Made by a program: the position numbers and the translations under genes | DNA from: Stutzerimonas stutzeri | GTDB lineage: Bacteria > Pseudomonadota > Gammaproteobacteria > Pseudomonadales > Pseudomonadaceae | DNA: 64,000 bases | NCBI RefSeq assembly: GCF_038561965.1 | Contig: NZ_CP139348.1 | Span: 1,798,001-1,862,000, forward strand | Direction: 5' to 3' | Shown: piece after piece, positions 26,059 through 35,169 of the stretch | How positions within the stretch are numbered: the stretch's first letter is position 1 | Layout of the letters: each line of letters begins with the position of its first letter | The notes under the pieces: model-generated | Database searches by the model: none | Told to the model about the DNA's origin: nothing | The model's input: the letters and a program-made list of their open reading frames with translations, nothing else

Positions 26059-27243
26059 TCAGTCCTGAATGCCGCTGGGCAGAGGCTTTTCACGCACGCG
26101 CACCCGCTGACCTGCTTCGGCATCGCCAATCAGGATCAGGTCCCCGGTGGCCAGGCCCTCGGTCACCTCGCTTAGCGCCGTACCCAGCATTCCCAGGCGC
26201 ACGTCGACGCGTTCGACAACCCCGTCGCGGGCGCGAAGTACCCGGGCATGCGATCCGTCGCGGGCACGTAGAGCGTCGTTGGGCAGCACCAACGCCTGCT
26301 CGCGCCGTCCGGTCTCGATGTTCACCGAGACGGTCATGCCCTGACGCAGAAAATCGGTCGGATCGAGCAGGTCCAGGTGGATATCGATGGTGCCGCGGGC
26401 ACTGTCGACGCTCGGTGCGATGAAGCTCACCCGTGCGGCAAGGACGCGATCAGGATAGGCATCGGCGATGACCCTGGCCGCTTGGCCCAGACTAATCGGC
26501 GCCAGGCTCTTCTCATCCAGCGGCAGGACGATCTCGTTGTTCCCCGAGCGGGCGATGGTCAGCAGGGCGCGTCCTGGCTGGACCAGATCGCCTGGCTCGA
26601 CATCTCGCGTCTGGACGATGCCGTCCACTTGCGCATGAATCCGGGTTTTCGCCAGGGTGGCGCGAGCGGCTTCCAGGCGCTGTCGCAAGACCTGGGCCTC
26701 GCTGCCGTCGTCGGACACGGCCGCAGCAGCGAGGCGCGCGCGATCGCGCGCGGTTCGTGCGGTCAGCTCGGCGCGGCGCGCCTGCTCCAAGGGCTCGGAG
26801 GCCAGAATGTTGCGTTCGAACAGTGTCTCGCGGCGTTTCAGCTCGCGGCTGGCTTGTTCAAGATTGTGCTGCGCCTCACGCAGGGCTGCCTGCGCCTGTG
26901 GCCGCGTTAAGTCAGCAAGCTGCTGAAGTGCCGCTTGCGCCTCGCGCAGCCGGGCGCGCTGCTCCTCGTCACGCAGCTCCAGCAGCAGGTCGCCGGCTTT
27001 CACCATGTCACCCTCGCGCACATGCCGCATGGAGATGACCCCGGTGATCTCGCTGCCGATCTGCGCCAGGGACTGGCTGTTAACTTCGCCGCTGGCGACC
27101 ACGCGCTGCACGAGTGGGCGGTTTTCCACGCGATACGCCGGCAGTTCCGGCCCTTGCAGCTGGCGCCAGATCAGCCAGCCGCCAATTAGCACCGGCACCA
27201 TGAGCAGCAAGAAGGCGCGACGAATGGGTTGTGTGGCGGACAC
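26059..27243 (-). CDS. HlyD/RND-type periplasmic membrane-fusion protein (MacA-like)
   Basis: A protein of about 394 residues. An N-terminal membrane anchor (about 8-25) is followed by a split lipoyl domain (GSEITGVISMRHVREGDMVKAG), a long alpha-hairpin with heptads (about 85-185), a beta-barrel and a C-terminal membrane-proximal domain. It would link the FtsX-like permease to an outer-membrane channel; no TolC-type gene is adjacent. The GTG at 27243 is chosen because GGGAG lies eight bases upstream; an ORF extending to 27303 is possible. A CsoR-like palindrome lies 58 bases upstream. Confidence 0.9.
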   Translation of the reverse strand: MSATQPIRRAFLLLMVPVLIGGWLIWRQLQGPELPAYRVENRPLVQRVVASGEVNSQSLAQIGSEITGVISMRHVREGDMVKAGDLLLELRDEEQRARLREAQAALQQLADLTRPQAQAALREAQHNLEQASRELKRRETLFERNILASEPLEQARRAELTARTARDRARLAAAAVSDDGSEAQVLRQRLEAARATLAKTRIHAQVDGIVQTRDVEPGDLVQPGRALLTIARSGNNEIVLPLDEKSLAPISLGQAARVIADAYPDRVLAARVSFIAPSVDSARGTIDIHLDLLDPTDFLRQGMTVSVNIETGRREQALVLPNDALRARDGSHARVLRARDGVVERVDVRLGMLGTALSEVTEGLATGDLILIGDAEAGQRVRVREKPLPSGIQD

Positions 27244-27300
27244 GACGGACCACTCCCTGATGCGGCCCGTGACGGCCAACGAATACGCCCAGCTTACGGA

Positions 27301-27317
27301 CATACCCTATGGGGTAC
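27301..27317. promoter_or_regulatory. CsoR-like palindrome between efflux operon and ZIP gene
   Basis: CATACCCTATGGGGTAC contains ATACC and GGGGTA half-sites with the same spacing as the site at 23967-23983 (11 of 17 identical). It lies between the divergent membrane-fusion (minus) and ZIP (plus) genes and could serve either. The link to a given repressor is unproven. Confidence 0.4.
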
Positions 27318-27420
27318 AACGCAGAGCACTCGCTATGGCCTGCGCCTATGGCAGCCATAGCCCCTTGGCTGCAACGCGGCAGCGTACACTGAGCGCCCCG
27401 CATCCGAGGATTCACAGATC

Positions 27421-28353
27421 ATGGCGTCTACCGTCCAAAGCCCGGCTGCCACGCTTCGCGCAGCCTGGCTCGCGCAGGCTCAGGCCAAGCCCTGGATAAC
27501 CGTAGGTCTTGCCGCAACCGCATTGGCTGTGCTGCTTTTGCTTGTGGCGGGAGCCGTCAATGCGTTCCAGGGCAGCGAGGCCAGCAATGTTCGCTACGCC
27601 ATGCTGGGTGGTACTGCCGGCTTCGTCGCAACGGCCTTCGGCGCGTTTCTCGCGATTGGTCTACGCAATATTTCGACCCGTACTCAGGACAGCATGCTCG
27701 GCTTCGCGGCCGGGATGATGCTTGCTGCCAGTGCCTTCTCGTTGATCCTGCCGGGCCTGGAGGCGGGGCGCGAGCTGTTCGGCAACGGCCCGGCAGCGGC
27801 GCTAACCGTCGTCGTGGGGCTCGGCCTCGGCGTGCTGCTGATGCTCGGTCTGGACTATTTCACGCCGCACGAGCACGAAAGCACCGGACCCTGCGGCCCG
27901 GAGTGCGAGCGGCTCAACCGCGTCTGGCTATTCGTGCTCGCCATCGCACTGCACAACATTCCTGAAGGCATGGCCATTGGCGTGAGCTTCGCCAATGGCG
28001 ACCTCAGCGTCGGCCTGCCATTGACCACGGCGATATCCATTCAGGACATTCCGGAAGGCTTGGCCGTGGCGCTGGCGTTACGCACGACGGGATTGTCTGC
28101 ACTGACATCGGTACTGGTCGCTGCGGCGTCCGGGCTGATGGAGCCGCTGGGTGCGCTGGTAGGCATCGGGATATCCAGCGGCTTCGCCATTGCCTATCCG
28201 ATCAGCCTCGGCCTGGCTGCGGGCGCCATGATCTTCGTCGTCTCCCATGAGGTGATTCCGGAAACGCACCGCAATGGCCACCAAACGCCCGCAACGCTTG
28301 GGCTGATGGTGGGTTTCGCCGTGATGATGTTTCTCGATACCGCGCTGGGCTGA
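27421..28353 (+). CDS. ZIP-family metal transporter (GufA-like)
   Basis: A 310-residue membrane protein with eight to nine hydrophobic helices. The two signature helices carry HNIPEG (about 179-184) and QDIPEG (about 203-208), and HEVIPETHRNGH follows near residue 276. These place it in the GufA/ZupT subgroup of ZIP transporters, which import zinc and other divalent metals. An extra N-terminal helix of about 50 residues precedes the core. The cytoplasmic loop contains HEHESTGPCGPEC, a likely metal-binding stretch. Single-gene unit, divergent from the efflux operon. Confidence 0.92.
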   Translation: MASTVQSPAATLRAAWLAQAQAKPWITVGLAATALAVLLLLVAGAVNAFQGSEASNVRYAMLGGTAGFVATAFGAFLAIGLRNISTRTQDSMLGFAAGMMLAASAFSLILPGLEAGRELFGNGPAAALTVVVGLGLGVLLMLGLDYFTPHEHESTGPCGPECERLNRVWLFVLAIALHNIPEGMAIGVSFANGDLSVGLPLTTAISIQDIPEGLAVALALRTTGLSALTSVLVAAASGLMEPLGALVGIGISSGFAIAYPISLGLAAGAMIFVVSHEVIPETHRNGHQTPATLGLMVGFAVMMFLDTALG

Positions 28354-28373
28354 TGGAGCGGGGCGGACAACTG

Positions 28374-29120
28374 TCAGTGGCTGTCCGGCTCGGTCTGCAT
28401 GATCAATTCGACGCGGCGGTTGCTGGCGCGCCCGCGTTCATCGCCGTTGTCGGCGATCGGGCGCGTATCGGCGTAGCCCGTTGCACTCAAGCGCGTTGCC
28501 TCGAGCCCGGCCAGTTGCAGGTAGCGCACCACGCTGCTGGCGCGGTTGGCGGAAAGCTCCCAGTTCGAAGGGAAACGCTCGGTCTGGATTGGCAGGTTGT
28601 CGGTATGGCCTTCGACGATGACTCGATAACGACTGGCGGCCAGCGTCGGGACCAGCCGGTCGATTACATCCAGCCCGGCGTCTTCCAACTCTGCTCGTCC
28701 AGAGCCGAAGAGAATCTCGCTACTGATACGGAAACTGATGCTGCCTTGATTGACGATTACCTGGATGTCGTCGCCCAGGGCCATGTCCGGCACGGGCTTG
28801 GTGACGTCGGCCTCACTCGGCTCTGTCTCGCTTGGCGGCGTCGGCAGCGGTTCGATTGAGGGTATCGGCGAGGTTGACGTGTTCAGCCCAACGCCCGGTG
28901 CGCTCGCCGCCGTGAGCGCCATCGAATCGGCAACCGCCTGTTCGTTCTGCTTGCCGTCACCCTTGCCAGCAAGTGTCAGCATGATCACGAGCATTACCAG
29001 CAGCAGGGTGAGCATGTCCAGGTAGGTGATCAGCCAGGCCTCTTGCTCCTCCTCCCGTTGCGGTTCGATATGCCACTTGGAGAACCGGCTGCCCTGGGAT
29101 GTCTGCCCGTTCACGGTCAA
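28374..29120 (-). CDS. MotB-like stator/OmpA-family protein
   Basis: A 248-residue protein. The N-terminal helix (AWLITYLDMLTLLLVMLVIML) contains the MotB-type proton-binding Asp35. A Pro/Ser-rich linker (about 75-115) leads to an OmpA-like peptidoglycan-binding domain with GHTDNLP and NRRVEL. It pairs with the MotA-like gene directly upstream (four-base overlap, 29117-29120). Pseudomonads already carry MotAB and MotCD elsewhere, so this may be a further stator or a MotAB-like ion-driven complex with another role. It is shorter than P. aeruginosa MotD. Confidence 0.85.
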   Translation of the reverse strand: MTVNGQTSQGSRFSKWHIEPQREEEQEAWLITYLDMLTLLLVMLVIMLTLAGKGDGKQNEQAVADSMALTAASAPGVGLNTSTSPIPSIEPLPTPPSETEPSEADVTKPVPDMALGDDIQVIVNQGSISFRISSEILFGSGRAELEDAGLDVIDRLVPTLAASRYRVIVEGHTDNLPIQTERFPSNWELSANRASSVVRYLQLAGLEATRLSATGYADTRPIADNGDERGRASNRRVELIMQTEPDSH

Positions 29121-29923
29121 TCTTCCTGCGGCTTGATGCGCGGCGCGCTGGGGCCATCGCGAATTTCGTCGTCATGGTGGGCGATGAAGGATTTCAGCGT
29201 TTCGCGCATATAAGCTGGGCTACGCCGATTGCACATCATCGAGATGCCCTGCATCACCAGATTCATCAACGCCACGCGCTGCTCGGTGCGTCGCTCGAGC
29301 TTAACCGCGACCGGCTTGAGGATCAGGTTGGCCAGCAGTACCCCATAGAAGGTCGTCATCAACGCGACGGCCAGGCTGCGGCCGATCAGATCCATGTCGC
29401 CGCTGCCAAGCATGAACATCAGGTTGATCAGCCCCACCAGCGTGCCGATCATGCCGAAAGCCGGGGCGTAACTGGACATCGCACGGAACAGCTGCGCCTC
29501 GGCATTTTCCCGAGCGCGCAGGCGCGCGATGCGCCATTGCAGGACCTCCAGAATGTCTTCTTCCGGTGTGTTGTCGATTACAAGCTGCACGCCGGTACGC
29601 AGAAAGGGGTTGCTGACTTTCTCCACGGCCTTTTCAACGGCCGGCAGATCGCCGCTGATCCACAGGCGCGAGATCTGCACCAGTTCGTCGAGATCCTGGC
29701 GGGTATACAGCCGCTCGTTACGCATCACCGTCCAGAGCAGGCCGAACACCCGGGTGACTTCGCGCAGCGGATAACTGATGAATGTCGCTGCCAGGGTGCC
29801 GACCAGAACGATGCCGAGGCTCGGCAGATCGATGAACAGCGCGGGTTCCTGGGCTGCGAAGAGCATGACGACAGCCAGCAGGCCGATGCTCGCGAGGATG
29901 CCGATCAGGGTGGAGGGATTCAT
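29117..29923 (-). CDS. MotA/PomA-like stator protein
   Basis: A 268-residue membrane protein with four hydrophobic helices (about 4-22, 32-52, 142-165 and 175-200) and a large cytoplasmic loop between helices 2 and 3. The conserved proline is in SSYAPAFGMIGTLVGLI, the MotA helix-3 signature that works with the Asp of MotB. The ATG at 29923 (MNPSTLIG) fits the family; an upstream ATG would add ten residues. It forms a two-gene operon with the MotB-like gene. Energising ion and target are not evident. Confidence 0.88.
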   Translation of the reverse strand: MNPSTLIGILASIGLLAVVMLFAAQEPALFIDLPSLGIVLVGTLAATFISYPLREVTRVFGLLWTVMRNERLYTRQDLDELVQISRLWISGDLPAVEKAVEKVSNPFLRTGVQLVIDNTPEEDILEVLQWRIARLRARENAEAQLFRAMSSYAPAFGMIGTLVGLINLMFMLGSGDMDLIGRSLAVALMTTFYGVLLANLILKPVAVKLERRTEQRVALMNLVMQGISMMCNRRSPAYMRETLKSFIAHHDDEIRDGPSAPRIKPQED

Positions 29924-30030
29924 CGAGACTCCGCTGAAAGGGGCAGTGCACAAAGCGCGCGATAATAGCAGCTGGGTCGTCGCCGCGGCTGACCTGGGTC
30001 AGGGACAGGTCAGCCGCGTGTTGTGCGTAG

Positions 30031-31017
30031 TCAGAGGTTCTCGAGCAGTCGCCGCGCTGCTTCCTGGCCGCTGAGCCAGGCGCCTTCTACCCGGCCGGAC
30101 ATGCACCAGTCACCGCAGGCGTACAGACCTAAACCGGCATCGGCAAGGGCATTCCATTCGTGCGCCTGTGCGGGCCTGGCATACAGCCAGCGATGCGCAA
30201 GCGTGAACTCGGGCGCAGGGACGACGCAGTCGATCAGCTCCGCAAAAGCGCCGTGCAGTCGCTCGATCACCGCCTCCTTGGCCAGGTCGAGATGCTGGCG
30301 GCTCCAACTGCTGGTGCTGTGCAATACCCAAGTATCCAGCGCGCCATCACGGCCGGGTTTGCTGCGGTTGCGGGCGATCCAGTCCAGCGCGTCGTCTTGC
30401 ACGAAACAGCCTTCCAGTGCCGTTTCTAGCGGCGTGGAGAATCCCAGGGCGACGGCCCAGGTCGGTTCCATCGCCACGCTGGCGGCAACGGTCGCGAGTT
30501 TAGGGGCACCGGAAAGCAGCGCAGCGGCCTGCGGCGCGGGCGCAGCAATGATTACGTGGCTGAAAGGGCCGTGGCTGACGCCCGTAGCGTCGACGAGCGT
30601 CCAGTACTGTTCGCCACGGAAGACCTCGGTGATTCGGCAGCCGAACGTCACCGGCATCTCGCCGAGCAACCCGCGGGTGATCGAACTCATAGTCGGCGTA
30701 CCGACCCAGCGCAGTTGCTCGTCCGCCGAGGGCGTCAGCTGTCCGTCGCGAGACTGGAATAGGGTAGGTGTCCACTGGGCTACCCAGCCCTCTGTCTGCC
30801 ACTGGCGTACGGTTTCAGTGAAGCGCCTGTCGCGCGCAGTGAAATACTGGGCGCCGAGATCGAGCGAGCCTGCGTCGCTGCGTTTGCTGGCCATACGGCC
30901 ACCGCTGCCGCGACTCTTGTCGAACAAATGTACTGCCTGCCCAGCATCGTGAAGCGTGCGTGCGGCGGAGAGCCCTGCGATTCCGGTTCCGATGACGGCG
31001 ATTGGAGCCTTGCTCAT
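30031..31017 (-). CDS. Renalase-like FAD/NAD(P)-dependent oxidoreductase
   Basis: A 328-residue flavoprotein. It begins with the dinucleotide fold IAVIGTGIAGLSAARTL (residues 5-21) and the adjacent LFDKSRGSGGRMAS motif typical of the renalase/amine-oxidase-like group. The C-terminus has the second FAD contact GLYACGDWCMSGRVEGAWLSG. The ATG at 31017 is preferred because GAGG lies just upstream; the longer frame to 31236 has no coding character. Bacterial renalase-like enzymes oxidise aberrant dihydro-NAD(P) isomers; whether this one does so is unknown. Confidence 0.88.
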   Translation of the reverse strand: MSKAPIAVIGTGIAGLSAARTLHDAGQAVHLFDKSRGSGGRMASKRSDAGSLDLGAQYFTARDRRFTETVRQWQTEGWVAQWTPTLFQSRDGQLTPSADEQLRWVGTPTMSSITRGLLGEMPVTFGCRITEVFRGEQYWTLVDATGVSHGPFSHVIIAAPAPQAAALLSGAPKLATVAASVAMEPTWAVALGFSTPLETALEGCFVQDDALDWIARNRSKPGRDGALDTWVLHSTSSWSRQHLDLAKEAVIERLHGAFAELIDCVVPAPEFTLAHRWLYARPAQAHEWNALADAGLGLYACGDWCMSGRVEGAWLSGQEAARRLLENL

Positions 31018-31258
31018 GTTTACCTCGTTTGCTGTTGCCATCAGCCGCACAGGCGAACCGCCGCGCAGCATGGTTTCATGACAAGCGTTCGATACAGCGC
31101 TTGAGCCTCCCCATCCTCGGACAGACGCCGGCCTTTGGCTAGAGGGTTTCGACGCAATGCGACATACGATCTGGCGGTTTTGGGTGTTACTGACCGGCGG
31201 TAGCTTGCCTGTGAACAGAGGGGATTGGCCGGTCATGTGCGCCGTTAACAGCCAGTGG

Positions 31259-31286
31259 TTGTAAGTTGCTGATAAGCCGGTACAAT
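31259..31286 (+). promoter_or_regulatory. Candidate promoter of 4.5S RNA
   Basis: TTGTAA (31259-31264) and TACAAT (31281-31286), 16 bases apart, end 26 bases before the RNA stem begins. Confidence 0.6.
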
Positions 31287-31312
31287 GGCGCCGCTCGCCG
31301 CCAGGCGGGTTT

Positions 31313-31439
31313 CGTTATGGTGGGCCCTGCCGGTCCCCTCGCAACGATCAGCCGTGAACCCGGTCAGGCCCGGAAGGGAGCAGCCGCAGCGGTGACATTG
31401 TGTGCCGGGGTGTGGCTGGTAGGGTTCACCTCCATAACG
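31313..31439 (+). ncRNA. ffs: Signal recognition particle 4.5S RNA
   Basis: The conserved SRP RNA domain IV is present: CAGGCCCGGAAGGGAGCAGC (31356-31375), with the GGAA tetraloop and the asymmetric AGCAG loop bound by Ffh. The long hairpin is closed by CGTTATGG (31313-31320) pairing with CCATAACG (31432-31439). The RNA targets nascent membrane proteins with Ffh and FtsY. The mature ends may be trimmed inside this stem; the core is about 100 bases. Confidence 0.93.
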
Positions 31440-31646
31440 ACCTTCTTGTTCTTCCTTCCCTCTATTTAGTCGACTTCCAGCTGACCTTCACAGGTCGGGC
31501 GTATGCGCACGTCATGCATTTAGGGATGAAAGGCAGCATGCCTTTCTGCGCGTCTCGCTCAGGCTGCAGGCCCGCCGTCTGCTTCAACCTTGTATCCTGC
31601 GCCGAATTTTCCATATGCACGAAGTGCCTGTATCTGTTCGGGGAGC

Positions 31647-32807
31647 ATGGTTTTGTCTGTCAAAGCGAAGTGGGACATCTTCTGCGCGGTCGTGGATAAC
31701 TTCGGGGATATCGGCGTCACCTGGCGTTTGGCACGTCAGCTTGCCGCCGAGCATGGGCAACCCGTACGGCTATGGGTGGATGACTTGGATACCTTCGCCC
31801 GACTCTGTCCGGCAGCCAGTGCCGATGAGCAGCAGACCCATGGCGGGGTAGAGGTCAGGCATTGGCCGGCAACGTGGCCGGGAGCCGAGCCCGCTGATGT
31901 GGTAATCGAGGCGTTTGCCTGCAACTTGCCCCAGGCCTACATCAATGCCATGGCCGCCAGCGGACGACGCATTCTCTGGCTGAATCTCGAATACCTGAGC
32001 GCCGAAGACTGGATCGTCGGCTGTCACGCGCTGCCCTCGCTGCAGGCCAATGGGCTGCAGAAGTTTTTCTTCTTTCCTGGATTCGAAGCGAACACCGGCG
32101 GGCTGATTCGCGAAGGCGATCTGATGTTGCGTCGCGCCAGATTTCAAGATGATCCCCAGCAGCAGGCTGACTTCCTCGCCACCCTCGGCGTTGTGCGGCA
32201 GCCCGAAGCCCGGCTGCTGTCCTTGTTTGCCTATGAAAATCCTGCAGTTGCGGGCTGGCTGAATGCACTTGCCAACGATACGCGTGTTAACCAATTGCTG
32301 GTGCCGGAGGGGCGTGTGCTGGGCGACATTGCGACCTGGCTCGGGGTGCCAAAGGTACAAGCGGGCGACATTCTTCAACGTGGCAGCCTGCAGTTATCCA
32401 TCGTGCCGTTCATGACCCAGGATGAATACGACCTGTTGCTGTGGTGCTGCGATTTCAATGCGGTGCGTGGCGAGGAGTCTTTCATCCGCGCCCAATGGGC
32501 AGGCCGCCCGTTGGTATGGCACATCTATCCCCAGGAAGACGATGCGCACTGGGACAAACTCAACGCGTTTCTCGACCTTTATGCACACGGTTTGCCGACG
32601 ACGACGGCTGGCGAAGCGCTGCGTGGCTTCTGGCGTACCTGGAATGCCGGGGAGGGCGCCGGTGAAGCGTGGACTGTTCTACTAGATCAGTACCCTGCGT
32701 TGCTCGAGCGCGCCGAAGGTTGGACGCACGAGCAGGTTGCCAATGGCGATCTGGCCGGCAAGCTGATGTTTTTCCACACGGATTGGTTAGGCGCCGTTCA
32801 CGGTTAG
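31647..32807 (+). CDS. earP: EF-P arginine rhamnosyltransferase EarP
   Basis: A 386-residue inverting glycosyltransferase (GT-B fold, GT104) that transfers rhamnose from TDP-rhamnose to Arg32 of elongation factor P. The signature DNFGDIGVTWRLARQL near residue 17 contains the catalytic Asp; the C-terminal domain has the nucleotide-sugar site around EESFIRAQWAGRPLVWHIYPQ. The ATG at 31647 follows GGGGAG; the longer upstream frame overlaps no conserved sequence. The target gene efp lies 146 bases downstream, the standard earP-efp arrangement. Confidence 0.96.
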   Translation: MVLSVKAKWDIFCAVVDNFGDIGVTWRLARQLAAEHGQPVRLWVDDLDTFARLCPAASADEQQTHGGVEVRHWPATWPGAEPADVVIEAFACNLPQAYINAMAASGRRILWLNLEYLSAEDWIVGCHALPSLQANGLQKFFFFPGFEANTGGLIREGDLMLRRARFQDDPQQQADFLATLGVVRQPEARLLSLFAYENPAVAGWLNALANDTRVNQLLVPEGRVLGDIATWLGVPKVQAGDILQRGSLQLSIVPFMTQDEYDLLLWCCDFNAVRGEESFIRAQWAGRPLVWHIYPQEDDAHWDKLNAFLDLYAHGLPTTTAGEALRGFWRTWNAGEGAGEAWTVLLDQYPALLERAEGWTHEQVANGDLAGKLMFFHTDWLGAVHG

Positions 32808-32953
32808 TTCGCCGCTGACGTTGCTCGCTTGCGCTTTGCGGACCGCCTCGACCCTGCGTCATCTGGCGCAGAGACGCGGCTTGCGACAGGACGGGAACAG
32901 CCCCTATGATACGCGGCCTGTTTTATGTCTCTAATTCCCTTCGGATATTTCGT

Positions 32954-33520
32954 ATGAAAACCGCACAAGAGTTCCGTGCCGGCCAAGTGGCCGTTATCAA
33001 CGGCGCACCCTGGATCATCCAGAAAGCCGAGTTCAACAAGTCCGGTCGTAACAGTGCCGTGGTCAAGATGAAGCTGAAGAACCTGCTCAACGGTTCTGCG
33101 ACCGAAACCGTGTACAAGGCTGATGACAAGCTGGAGCCGGTGATTCTCGAGCGCAAGGAAGTGACCTATTCCTATTTCGCTGACCCGCTTTATGTCTTCA
33201 TGGACGAAGAGTTCAACCAGTACGAAATCGAAAAAGACGACCTGGAAGGTGTGATGACCTTCATCGAAGACGGTATGACCGACGTCTGCGAAGCCATTTT
33301 CTACAACGACAAGGTGATCTCCGTCGAACTGCCGACCACCATCGTTCGTGAAATCGTTTACACCGAGCCGTCAGTACGTGGCGATACCTCGGGCAAGGTC
33401 ATGAAGACCGCCCGTCTGCAGAACGGTGCTGAGCTGCAGGTTTCCGCGTTCTGCGAAATCGGCGACTCGATTGAAATCGACACCCGCACCGGCGAGTACA
33501 AGTCGCGCGTCAAGGCCTGA
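32954..33520 (+). CDS. efp: Elongation factor P
   Basis: A 188-residue translation factor that rescues ribosomes stalled at polyproline. The modification loop reads NKSGRNSAVV with Arg32, the rhamnosylated residue of the EarP type, in place of the lysine modified by EpmA. Three beta-barrel domains and the C-terminal GDSIEIDTRTGEYKSRV motif are present. The ATG at 32954 is chosen over an in-frame ATG at 32906 because it gives the universal MKTAQEFR start. A terminator follows. Confidence 0.98.
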   Translation: MKTAQEFRAGQVAVINGAPWIIQKAEFNKSGRNSAVVKMKLKNLLNGSATETVYKADDKLEPVILERKEVTYSYFADPLYVFMDEEFNQYEIEKDDLEGVMTFIEDGMTDVCEAIFYNDKVISVELPTTIVREIVYTEPSVRGDTSGKVMKTARLQNGAELQVSAFCEIGDSIEIDTRTGEYKSRVKA

Positions 33521-33540
33521 TATTCCTGGTCTTCGGTGTT

Positions 33541-33571
33541 GAAAAAGCCCAGCTCGATGCTGGGCTTTTTC
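33541..33571 (+). terminator. Terminator of efp
   Basis: AAAAAGCCCAGC / GCTGGGCTTTTT stem with a five-base loop, 20 bases after the stop. It is symmetrical and could also stop the convergent transporter gene. Confidence 0.92.
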
Positions 33572-33588
33572 ATTTCTGCGGTAACGCC

Positions 33589-35037
33589 TTAGCTGCCCCA
33601 GATCCACCCCACCAGCGCGTAGCACAGCAGCGAGACCAGTAGCACGCCGAACAGGTTGAGTACGAACCCGGCCTTGATCATCGCCTGGATGGGTAATTGG
33701 CCGGTGCCGAACACGATAGCGTTCGGTGGTGTTGCGACGGGCATCATGAAAGCGCAGCTGGCGGCTACGGCGGCGGGTATCGCCAGCATCTCAGGCGAAA
33801 GCCCCTGGGCCACGGCGAGCGCGCCGAGCAGCGGCAGGAACGCTGCGGCGGTCGCAGTATTCGAGGTGATCTCGGTAAGGAAGATGATGACCGCCACGAC
33901 CAGCGCAATCATCAGCAGCAGGGGCAGGGCATCGAACGTGCCGAGGCTGCCTGCGATCCACTCGGCCAGGCCGGATGCTCCAATGACACCCGCCAGCGAG
34001 AGGCCGCCGCCGAACAGCAACAGCACGCCCCAAGGCGCCTTGTTGGCCTGTTCCCAGTCCATCAGAAAGACTCGCTCGCGCAGATTCACCGGGATCAGGA
34101 ACAGCATGATCGCCGCAGCCATGGCGATGCTGGTGTCGTTTACGCCGTCTACGTAGCCGGCTAACAGCGGCTGGAATATCCAAGCCAGGGCGGCCAGAAC
34201 GAACACCACGGCGACCATTTTCTCGGCCCGCGACATCGGCCCCAGAGCGGCCATTTCTTTCTCCAGCAACCCTCGGCTATCACCACCGGCCAACACGAAG
34301 CCCCTGCGCGTCAGCGACCACCAGATAAAGATCAGCATGCCGATGCTCAGTGGCAATCCCAGCAGCATCCATTGACCGAAGCCGATCTCGACGTCGTAGT
34401 TTTCCCGCATGAATGCGGCAAGAAGTGCATTTGGCGGGGTGCCGATCAGCGTCGCGATGCCGCCGACGCTGGCGGAATAAGCGATGCCCAGCAGTAGCGC
34501 GACAGAAAACCGAGCGCTTTCCTTTTCGTCGCTGCCGGCGATCAGTAAGCCGATGACCGATAGGCCGATGGGTAGCATCATGATGCTGGTTGCGGTGTTG
34601 CTGACCCACATGCTGATGAACGCCGTGGCGATCATGAAGCCTGCGATCTGCCGACTGGGTTGGTTGCCCACGGCCAGCAGAGTCCTCAGCGCGATGCGCC
34701 GGTGCAGGTTCCAGCGCTGCATTGCCAGGCCGAGCAGAAAGCCGCCAAGGAACAGGAAAATGGTCGGGTTGGCGTAAGGCGCAGTGGCCTTGGCCAGGGT
34801 GTCGATGTCGAGCAGGGGAATCAACAGGATCGGCAGTAGCGAGGTCGCCGGGATCGGAATGGCTTCGGTCGACCACCAGACCGCCATCAGCACGGCCAGG
34901 CCTACGGTCAGCCAAGCCTTTTCGGATAGACCGCCGGGTGGGTCCGTCAGGATGCATGTGAGCAAAACGAGCGGGCCGAGGATCAGACCGACCCACGCAG
35001 CAAGCGCAGCACCTCGGCTTTGGGATGATTCCGCCAT
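33589..35037 (-). CDS. DASS-family (SLC13) anion:sodium symporter
   Basis: A 482-residue membrane protein with 11-12 hydrophobic helices. Two SNT-type sodium motifs are visible: SNTATSIMMLPIG (about 145-157) and TSNTATAAAFLPLLGALA (about 392-409). The MPVATPPNAIVFG segment (about 432-444) is a family hallmark. SLC13/DASS proteins import dicarboxylates such as succinate, or sulfate; the sequence does not settle which. It is transcribed convergently with efp and away from the DAHP synthase promoter region; no regulator is adjacent. Confidence 0.92.
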   Translation of the reverse strand: MAESSQSRGAALAAWVGLILGPLVLLTCILTDPPGGLSEKAWLTVGLAVLMAVWWSTEAIPIPATSLLPILLIPLLDIDTLAKATAPYANPTIFLFLGGFLLGLAMQRWNLHRRIALRTLLAVGNQPSRQIAGFMIATAFISMWVSNTATSIMMLPIGLSVIGLLIAGSDEKESARFSVALLLGIAYSASVGGIATLIGTPPNALLAAFMRENYDVEIGFGQWMLLGLPLSIGMLIFIWWSLTRRGFVLAGGDSRGLLEKEMAALGPMSRAEKMVAVVFVLAALAWIFQPLLAGYVDGVNDTSIAMAAAIMLFLIPVNLRERVFLMDWEQANKAPWGVLLLFGGGLSLAGVIGASGLAEWIAGSLGTFDALPLLLMIALVVAVIIFLTEITSNTATAAAFLPLLGALAVAQGLSPEMLAIPAAVAASCAFMMPVATPPNAIVFGTGQLPIQAMIKAGFVLNLFGVLLVSLLCYALVGWIWGS

Positions 35038-35169
35038 CGTCGATACCTTCGAAGCTGCATTATCGAAACCTGAGCCACGCGGGGCGATACCTGCGTGGCC
35101 CTTATTAGGCGGACATGGGCGGCGCGGTTTTGTTTCCTAAATTGCTGCGACCGATGGGTAGCCGGTCGA

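Noticed and set aside
31266..31469. A plus-strand ORF inside the 4.5S RNA region
   Set aside because: The conserved SRP RNA structure explains this sequence.
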